DNA from: Azolla caroliniana
Taxonomy: Eukaryota > Polypodiophyta
NCBI GenBank assembly: GCA_043228905.1
Contig: JBHGNT010000002.1
Span: forward strand, 5,890,001 to 5,954,000
DNA: 64,000 nt
Direction of reading: 5' to 3'
This document shows positions 56,901 through 64,000 of this stretch, piece after piece. The notes beneath the pieces are model-generated. The model searched no databases. It was given only the letters and a program-made list of their open reading frames with translations, and was not told the origin of the DNA. Every line of letters starts with the position of its first letter. The first letter of the stretch is position 1. Position numbers and translations under genes: made by a program.

Positions 56901-57249
56901 TGGGTCGATCAATGGAGTTTCTCGTTTGCTGATACTAGGGCTTTCTTCGCTCCATCTGTCCAGATGATTCGGATGTCCAAGCATTCAAAGTCACTGTCAA
57001 GGGAGTGAGTCGACGGGTTGTTGATTGGATCTTCGTATTCGGACATCTTCGCCTTCCCTTTGTCGAGTTTCATAGGGGCTCCCGTGGTCCAGTAAGCCTT
57101 GTCATAATCGATATTCCTTCGAACATGCATGTGAGCCGATCTTCGTCTTCTATCTCCATTTCGGTGGATTCTGGGTTGAGCGGAGTCAGACTCGAAGTTG
57201 TTTCTGGTGCGTACTAGGATGCAAACTCGTCGAAGACTATGTCTCGACT

Positions 57250-58520
57250 TGTTCAAGCTTTTCAGGTAGATGGGTTGTAGCATTTGTACCCCTTCTATTT
57301 GAGTGAGTATCCTATGAGGATACATTTCTCTGACTTCGGGTCGAGCTTTTGTCGCGTATCATCGGGAATATGTACGTAAGCGATTGTACCGAAAATGCGG
57401 ACATGCAATAATTCTGGCTTCTTTCCAAAGAACTTCTCATGAGGAGTTACGTCGTGTACTCCCGAGGTTGTGCACCTATTCATGAGGTATACAACCGTGT
57501 TCGCCGCTTCTGCCCAATATGATTTTGGTAGGTTCTTCTCATTCATCATAACCTGTGCGACTTCTACTATGTGCCAGTTTTTACGATCAGCTACGCCATT
57601 CTGCTGAGGTGTGTGACGGCAAGAGAATTCTTGTCGGATTCCTTCCTTTCGGAGATAAGCCGTAAACTCATCCAAAAATTATTCTTTGCCTCCATCCGAT
57701 CGAAAGCAGCGTATGTGCCAAACCATAGCTTTTTCGACTTCGGCTTTGAATCTCTGAAGTATCCGAACACTTCACTCTTTTGTTTCATCAGGGAGATCCA
57801 AGTGTTCCTGGAAAATTCGTCGATGAACGTAAAGTAATATCGGCATCCACCGAGTGTGCTTGTCTGGGCCAGTCCCCATACATCTGAATGTATGACATCC
57901 AGGATCCCTTTGCTGACATTCCTCTCTTTCGGGAATGGATGTCGACATTGCTTTCCGAACTGGCATGCTTCCCATACACCCGTAATCTCCTTCGCGGTAA
58001 AGTTTGGGAGTCCGATTACGACTCCTTTCGATTGCATATTCTGAAGTTTTTGGAGATTGATGCGGTTGATTCTTTTGTGCCACAAATTTAAGTCTGTTTT
58101 GACTTTGAGGCCCTTTGCGAACATGCCCGACTTTACCTCGTTCGATTCGAGGATAAACATACGGCCTTCTCGTCGACCGTGAGCTACGACTTGACCGCCC
58201 CTTTCGATGAAACACACGTCGTTATTAAATCATACTTGCATTCCTTGTTCGACAATCTAGCCGATTGAGACCAGGTTTTTTGTGATGGTAGGGACATGGA
58301 GTACATTCTTGAGGTAGGTTTGTTTTCCGTCGTTTCCGAATGGGACGTTCCCGATGTGTTGTATTGGATGAGTCATGTGATCTCCTGTTTCGACATATCT
58401 GGGACGTTCAGGCTTCCGTAATTCCCGAAACCAATCTTCATGAGACGTCATGTGATTGGATGCTCCTGAATCGACAAACTATACGTTATTTGAGTTGGAG
58501 GCACTAGTTGAATCCTGTGC
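57250..58520 (-). pseudogene. copia B2 protease and integrase
   Basis: FVDSGASNHMTSHEDWF (protease, catalytic DSGAS) follows a TAG near 58480. HVPTITKNLVSIG and the zinc region (LWHKRINRINLQKLQNMQS, WEACQFGKQCRHPFPKER) follow. The core has LDVIHSDVWGLAQTSTLGGC, YYFTFIDEFSRNTWISLMKQ and QQNGVADRKNW. Confidence 0.85.
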
Positions 58521-58645
58521 TGACATCGAGTGTGCTTCATGTCTCATTATGAACATTCCGCCACGGTCACCGTAGTCGGAATTCGTGGCATCGTAATATG
58601 TAAACATTCCGCTATGGTCGTCATAGTCAGGATTCGATGCGTAGT

Positions 58646-59564
58646 TCATAAGCTGTCGGCTAGTTGAGGCCGAGTCTCGTACCTTTTTCTGGCACTCCTC
58701 TTCATAGTGGTCGTGTTTTCACAGTATCCACATTCGATCAGGTTGTTACGATTGCTCGGTCCAGCGTGATGACTCCCCCTTCTACTGAACTCTCTAGGAC
58801 CGTTCCTGTCCACTTTCCATTGGTGGGGGTTACGCTCTTGAGTCTGCCGATCATTACAGCCTTGTTCGAATCGACCTCTATTTCCACAGCCGAAATTACT
58901 TCTATCATCCGACTGGGAGTAGAGCATATGACCCGCTATTTCGTTTCTCCTTTGTCGAGCGTGATTTCCCTCAACCAACAATATTGATTGGAGATCGAAA
59001 AATGAAGAAGGGTTCTCCCTTGCAAGGATGGCCGATCTAATCCAGCCAAATCAAGGTGCTAAGGTGTTGAGGCATATTTGCACCATCTTGTCATCGTCGA
59101 TTACAACATTAATCGAACTGAGGGCATCACACTGCTCCTTGATCTTTAAGGTATAGCTTGTGATCGACATGTCCCTCTGTTGCATGTTGTTTAGCTCCTA
59201 TCAAAGTTGGAGGTTTCGTGCAGCCGTGTTGGCCGCAAGAATCTTCCTTCGGTGTTTTCGAATCTCGAATATAGCCAAGCATATGATCATGAACGCATGA
59301 TGCAAGGCAATACAACACACAGCTTGTGGCCTTCTCCCAAGCGGGATAGTCGGCATGTGTTGGGTTGGGTTCAGTTTCGTGAGCTCCTTCAATGTAGCTC
59401 CAGTAAGCTTGTCCGATAGGGTACTGATGCATCTTATATTCCCAAGATGCGAAGTTCGTTCTATCAAGCTTCTCGATAGGAAGAGCACTTCCCATTTGAG
59501 TGTTTATTATGTCGATTTCTTCTCTGTTGATGAGCTGGTTCTCTTGATCGTCGGCGTGTACCAC
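58646..59564 (-). pseudogene. copia B2 gag
   Basis: QMGSALPIEKLDRTNFASWE, KMHQYPIGQAYWSYIEGAHE and HDHMLGYIRDSKTPKED, then a shift; the C-terminal part LVEGNHARQRRNEIAGHMLY ends in a knuckle start (IECGYC) that is frame-shifted before its histidine. Confidence 0.82.
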
Positions 59565-59611
59565 AACATAGTTGAATAGATTCGATTACGCAACCACACA
59601 CTCTGATACCA

Positions 59612-59925
59612 TGTAAATAAAATGAGGAGCAAGAGTGGTTGAGATGTAGCTGAAGGACTATGTGTGTGTGTGTGTGTATGCACATAAGGTAGAACAAAGA
59701 GAGAGAGAGAGAGAGAGAGAGAGTGAGAGAGCTTAAGACAAAAATAAAAGACTGTATATTACGTTAACCAAAATACTTCATACAATAACTAAGTTACAAG
59801 GGGTTGGTTTAAATACCAACTAAACTAGGGCAAGTGCCCTTTCTATTATTTACAAAACTAGCCTGGTATTACCATGAGCTAGTGTGAAACCTATTACTAT
59901 GGGAAGTTGAGTTCGACTCTCAATA
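59612..59925 (-). repeat. 5' LTR of copia B2
   Basis: It ends CTCAATA where TG...CA would require CA, followed by GGGAT. It contains TG and GA microsatellites (59660-59730). It is collinear with the two halves of the 3' LTR. Confidence 0.88.
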
Positions 59926-59930
59926 GGGAT

Positions 59931-62016
59931 AAATTGACAAAAAGGGTTGGTGTCGTGGCTTGTTCGGCTCGGGCTTTTAGCACGTTGGCCTATTTGGGTG
60001 AGTTGGTCAATTTCACTCTGTCTTTTTCAGCTTTTCCCATCTCGAACAGTTCCGCTCTTGCCAATTTGGCTCTCATTAGTATTCTAGTCGATCCATATTC
60101 GGAATCAACTGGTGGAACTTTTGCCAATTTGGATTCGGCAGGGGGGCCACTAGTTTGTTAGACTTCCACAATTTGTCAAGTCGTAGATCGTCTTCATCCA
60201 ATTGGGTGAGATTGAATCAGACTCTTTTGTGGACCTTCTTCGGCAGGGTCCGGTCGGAGAGAATGGAGTCTTGATTGAAGACTACGTCATTACTTCGAAT
60301 AACCTTTGGAATTTATGAATCCCATATCCGATAGCCGAATTCCGCATCGGATCCATAACCGAGAAATATGCACTTTAGTGCATTCACTACCAACTTGGTC
60401 CTCTTGTCCCTAGGGATGAAGGCATAGGCTTCACATCCAAATGTATGGAGGCTATTGATTGTCAATTGTTTGCCAGACCATAGTGCATGTGACACTTTGA
60501 GCTAGATTTCTCTAGACACTGAAAGATTGATCAAATAAATTGTTGGGTGTAGTGCCTCAGCCTAAAAGTCCAGCTTCAGTCCGGTCTACTAGAGGATTGT
60601 CGTCGCTCTCTCTTGGATCGCCCGGTTCATCTATTCTGCCATGCTATTTTGCATGGGGGTATATGGAACAGTCTTTTAGTGCCGAATCCCTTTGTTGGTT
60701 GGGTACTTTTTGAAGGCTTGGGAGGTGTATTCACCTCCATTGTGGAATCAGATTGTCTTCACTTGGTGTCCGAATAGGTTCTCCACTTGCACTAGTCACT
60801 GAGAGAAGACCTGGAGTATTGTATCTTTGGACATCACTGAATAGGCCCAAACCTTCCATGTACAATCATCAACAAAGGTGGTGAAGTGCCGAGAGCCTCC
60901 TATTGATCTTTCGGGCATCAACCCACAGATATCGGTGTGGACAAGTTCTAGGGGTTGTCATTTCGTCTCGTAATTGAGAGAGTGTGGACTTTGGGTCTAT
61001 CTCCGAATGAAAATGCTTGCAGAAGTCCGTCTTTTTCTGGAGTTTTAGGATGTAGCCAATTGCCATCAGTCAGTCTAGTCCATCGTGGGACATTTGGTTG
61101 AGTTGGCCATGCCATAAGTTCGAATCCAACGATTCGGCTACATTCACCTTGCCCTCTGAATTGATCGAAATTAGCAAATATAGGTTGTTGTACTTGCATC
61201 CACACCCGATTTTCATGTTGCCTTGGCTAATCATCCATGACAACTCACTAAGAGTCATCCTATACCCAACTTTTGCTAACATGTCAATTGAGACCAGACT
61301 CCTTCGTAGCTCGGGTATGTGCTAGACTCGGTGCACGGTGATTGAATTGTGATTTGGCAAATGAATGTGGAACTTGCCGACCCAGTGATAACACACTCCT
61401 ACCCATTGCCGAGTTGGATTGTGCACCGGTTTCGACCGAATAGTTTGAAAACCTTTCAATGTCGGGGGTCACGTGAAATGTCGCATTGGAGTCATTAGCT
61501 AGGTTCGTGCTTCTTGTGCATGGTATACGACCTCACCAACCGAAGAGTTTTCCAACGAGAGGACTTCTCTTGACTAGGATTCAACAACATTGATTTGATT
61601 GCCGATTTGGGAATGGTTTAAGTCAGTCGATCTTGAATTCCACTCGAATTGCCGCCCATTCCCTCGTTTAACAGACCAGTAATCAGCAAGGTTGTAGCCA
61701 ACCTTTTTGCAATCGGATGGTCAACCTAGTTATCTCGTCCACGGATCGCCATTCTTTTGCAGTCATTGACGTCGGCTTATTGCTATGACGTATTTTTTCA
61801 ACTTGTCACCGGATGATAATAACATCATGCATCATCTCCTTCCACAAGGAAAAGTTTTTGCCATCGAATTTCCGGATTTCCACTCTTGTGCCGGATGTTG
61901 AAGCCATATTTTGTGAGAAGTGAGAGATTTTGTGACCTTGTCTTTTCCTTAAGCCGATTTCTTTCTTGGGTTTGATGTTGTTGTTGCTATTGGACTCCAA
62001 TCGCTTTGATACCAAA
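59931..62016 (-). pseudogene. copia C gag, protease and integrase, decayed
   Basis: On minus: MASTSGTRVEIRKFDGKNFS, LWKEMMHDVI (gag start, about 61905-61800), then broken frames. ANLLNSNLWHGQLNQMSHDG (about 61100) is the integrase zinc region. Blocks similar to RSIGGSRHFTTFVDDCTWKV (about 60850) and VKTIWFHNGGEYTSQAFKKY (about 60750) follow. LWSGKQLTINSLHTFGCEAY and IPRDKRTKLVVNALKCIFLG (60495-60313) mark the C-terminal part of integrase. This subfamily is clearly distinct from families A and B. Confidence 0.75.
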
Positions 62017-62274
62017 TGTTGAATAATATGAAGTTATTGCGGAATGTTGAGAACCTATGAGTGAACCAATGAAGACAAGGAATAGTATGAAGAACAAGAG
62101 AAGTAGACCATTACACAGAGTTGTTGCTCAAGAGACTATCTTCTTATTTTCACCTGCAAAATTATGTTACAATACTTAGTCTCTCACATATATAGTTAGG
62201 GTAACTTAGCCCTCATTGTGAGGACATGTTCACACTAGGATAGAAATGGGTGGAGTGCGACTTTTAGCCCAACA
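62017..62274 (-). repeat. 5' LTR of copia C
   Basis: On minus it starts TGTTGGGCTAAAAG and ends ...TTCAACA, followed by the primer site TTTGGTATCAAAGCG. It is short (258 bp). A TATA-like TATATATGTG on minus lies near 62195. Confidence 0.75.
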
Positions 62275-63600
62275 ATGAATATGCTATACAAATTTGGTAG
62301 GACAGATTGTCAATCCATCATGACTCCTCTGGACAAGAACGAAAAGCTTCGCCACAATCTACTGTTGGCTTGCGATCCAACAAGATTCTAGTAGATTACC
62401 GGAAGCCTCATCTGTATGACGATCACGTGGCTAGACCTCAATCATCTGGTCCGCGTGATAAGTCAATTCTTGTCGATGCCGACGCTCGAGCACCTTCAAT
62501 GTGTGCATCGAAGATTGCGTTATGTCAGTAGCACAAAGAACCGTGGGTTGCTGTGTCGGCCCAACATAACCGAATAGTTAGCTAGCTATACGGACGCCGA
62601 TTGGAGTGGAAATGCTAGCAATCACTGATCAACATCTGGCTATGCCTTCTCCTTGAGGAGTGTGGTGATCACTTGGTGCAACAAAAAGTAGCTGACAGTA
62701 GCACTATCGAGCATTGAGGCCGAATATAAACGAGCGGTTGTCACTTCATGCAAGACCATATAGCTCAAGTGGCTATTGAAGGATGTGCAAGTGGAGGTTG
62801 TCGATCCAGTGTCGATCTATTGTGACAACTTGAGTAGCATCAAGCCTGCGAAGAACCCAGTCTTCCATGCTCGCCTAAACACATACAAGTAAATTATCAC
62901 TTTGTGCATGATCGCGCTCTCAGTTGTAAAGTCGAACTAAGTTATATTCATACCTATTGGCAAGTGGCCGATATCTTCACCAAGCCCCTTGGACTCAACA
63001 AGTTACAACACTTCTTGGAGATGCTTGTTTTGCAGCATCTTGATGCGTTGTACTTCAGTGGGAGAGAAGAAGAAGTTGATAAGAGGAGAATAGAAGGAAG
63101 CACACTGGCTAGGAAGAGACTTGCTCACAAGGGAAGCAACAGAGAAGATGGGCCAAAGTTGGAGCCAACAAAAGGCAAGGGGAGAGCCGATGGAGAAGAT
63201 GAATTGGAAACAACCGATTCAGATAAAGGTGATGATTCGGATGAGCCAAATCGTGTAAGCGCCAGATAAAGAAGAGGGCACCAAAGCCGTAGAGGTGGGA
63301 AGAAGGCTGATGAAGACCTAAGGAGCAAACAAGCCGACCAGACGAGTCGAGGAGCGTAGGACTAGACAAGTCGTGGAGCATGGGCCAAGAGGGGAGTTAA
63401 CAAAAGGAGCTGGAGTGGAGGACCGGTTGTAGCGAATGGCAACCTCAAGTTGAGCTTGAGGGGGAGTGTTGAGTGACAAGCTCAACATGAGCCGAATCGG
63501 CTAAAGGCAAAAACTCTTAGTCAACTGAAGAAGCTAAAAGCTGGATTGGCTAAAGCCGTTGACAGGCTGTGTATGCTAGATCGACAAATAACTGGACATG
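62275..63600 (+). mobile_element. Ty1/copia A5 fragment: RT end, RNase H, 3' LTR start
   Basis: MLYKFGRTDCQSIMTPLDKN, YTDADWSGNASNH, STSGYAFSL, ALSSIEAEY and a decayed ADIFTKPLGLNKLQHF. The untranslated region then runs to the polypurine tract TTGAGGGGGAG ending at 63466. The 3' LTR starts TGTTGAGTGACAAGC at 63467 and loses similarity near 63600. The 5' part is cut at the copia C LTR. Confidence 0.8.
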
Positions 63601-63764
63601 CTACTAGGGCCTATATTCTTTTTTTTTTACAAAAAAAAATACTACATTAGTATTAGAAAACGCCATAAGGCTAAACATACAAGATATACCACCGATCCCC
63701 TATGTTTTTCTAAATTCTAACCATCGGCTTAAATAAACACTTCGGTGTTGAGCAAAACCACTCC
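63601..63764. other. Short non-coding stretch with poly-T/poly-A
   Basis: A T9-A9 inverted pair near 63615-63640 and no gene. Confidence 0.4.
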
Positions 63765-64000
63765 GGGTGAAAGCATGGGAATGGGAACAATTAGCTATGT
63801 CCTTGACATAGCTAATTAGCTATCTAAAAAGCTACATGTAATCTGTATATTTTGGCATTTTTAGGGATGATTAGAATTTGATCTCAAATAAAGACTAGCT
63901 AAACGGTGGACCATAAATGGTAATATTTCCATCCCCATCATAAATGATATGTATCTTTAAGATCTTCCAACTAAAAATTAGCTATAAAAAAAACTATTTA
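63765..64000. mobile_element. Left end of a second TAGCTAATTAGCTA transposon
   Basis: GGGTGAAAGCATGGGAATGG, then AACAATTAGCTATGTCCTTG and ACATAGCTAATTAGCTAT match the left end at 45976 closely, including the subterminal hairpin. After about 80 bp the two diverge, so this is a different member of the family, possibly non-autonomous. It runs off the window. Confidence 0.8.

Larger units (their letters stand above)
52620..59925 (-). mobile_element. Ty1/copia B2, both LTRs, nested in copia C
   Basis: Flanked by GGGAT on both sides (52615-52619 and 59926-59930). The 5' LTR (minus) is 59612-59925. The 3' LTR begins TGTAAATAAAATGAG at 52620, is interrupted by copia A4, and resumes at 54913-55079. 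The primer site TGGTATCAGAGTG ends at 59611. Internal order on minus: gag (59564-58646), protease (58500-58257), integrase (58217-57250), reverse transcriptase (56900-55750) and RNase H (55720-55400). Confidence 0.9.
44791..62274 (-). mobile_element. Ty1/copia C, split by two later insertions
   Basis: On minus: 5' LTR (62017-62274, TGTTGGGCT ... TTCAACA), primer site TTGGTATCAAAGCG just inside, gag (MASTSGTRVEIRKFDGKNFS, about 61905), protease and integrase (61500-60300), linker to 59931, then, beyond copia B2, the reverse transcriptase start (52619-51996), and, beyond the DNA transposon, the rest of reverse transcriptase and RNase H (45971 to about 44800). The RNase H end appears twice in decayed form (44805-45125 and 45126-45700). 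No 3' LTR is seen. Confidence 0.78.

Overview
This window is nuclear DNA of a land plant and is almost entirely mobile elements and their debris. The evidence is Ty1/copia elements primed by initiator tRNA-Met (TGGTATCAGAGC), Ty3/gypsy elements with a chromodomain, GT-AG introns, telobox-like AAACCCTAA repeats, and fragments of S-adenosylmethionine synthetase, a PPR gene and mitochondrial nad4L. A spore-bearing plant (fern, lycophyte or bryophyte) would fit the style of the elements, but I cannot prove it. No intact host gene is visible.

The most interesting content is a two-gene unit present twice. At 287-9482 a DUF7869-like gene (minus strand) lies back to back with a spliced plus-strand gene that joins a ParB-like domain to a DNA N4/N6 methyltransferase. 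The first intron of the second gene holds eleven copies of a perfect or near-perfect palindrome at a ~51 bp period. At 42118-44248 the same pair, with the same related palindromes between the two genes, occurs in flipped orientation but heavily deleted. Repetition of the gene pair plus the palindromes suggests a mobile element, not two unrelated host genes. I know of no named element with this layout.

Layout: 1-213 gypsy scrap; 287-9482 first DUF7869/ParB-methylase unit with a solo LTR (3068-3630) between the genes and tRNA-like SINEs in a late intron; 10416-16072 complete copia A1; 16371-26703 copia A2 split by complete copia A3 (19387-25456); 26704-29900 copia B1 split by a solo LTR (27414-28198); 29901-33500 a cluster of host gene fragments, all on plus; 33620-38460 gypsy 1 split by a solo LTR (34147-34654); 39421-42117 gypsy 2 (chromovirus); 42118-44248 second copy of the unit; about 44790-62274 copia C, split by a 6.0 kb DNA transposon (45976-51995) and by copia B2 (52620-59925), itself hit by copia A4 (52727-54912); 62275-63600 copia A5; 63765 to the end, the left end of a second DNA transposon copy.

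The DNA transposon has ~26 bp terminal inverted repeats, a TAAA target duplication, a plus-strand gene with a helix-turn-helix, a minus-strand spliced gene with a RING-like zinc cluster, and about 1.5 kb of satellite built on the palindrome TAGCTAATTAGCTA. Most of the retroelement reading frames are kept in frame but carry stops that are mainly explained by C-to-T or G-to-A changes, as expected of long-methylated, silenced elements.
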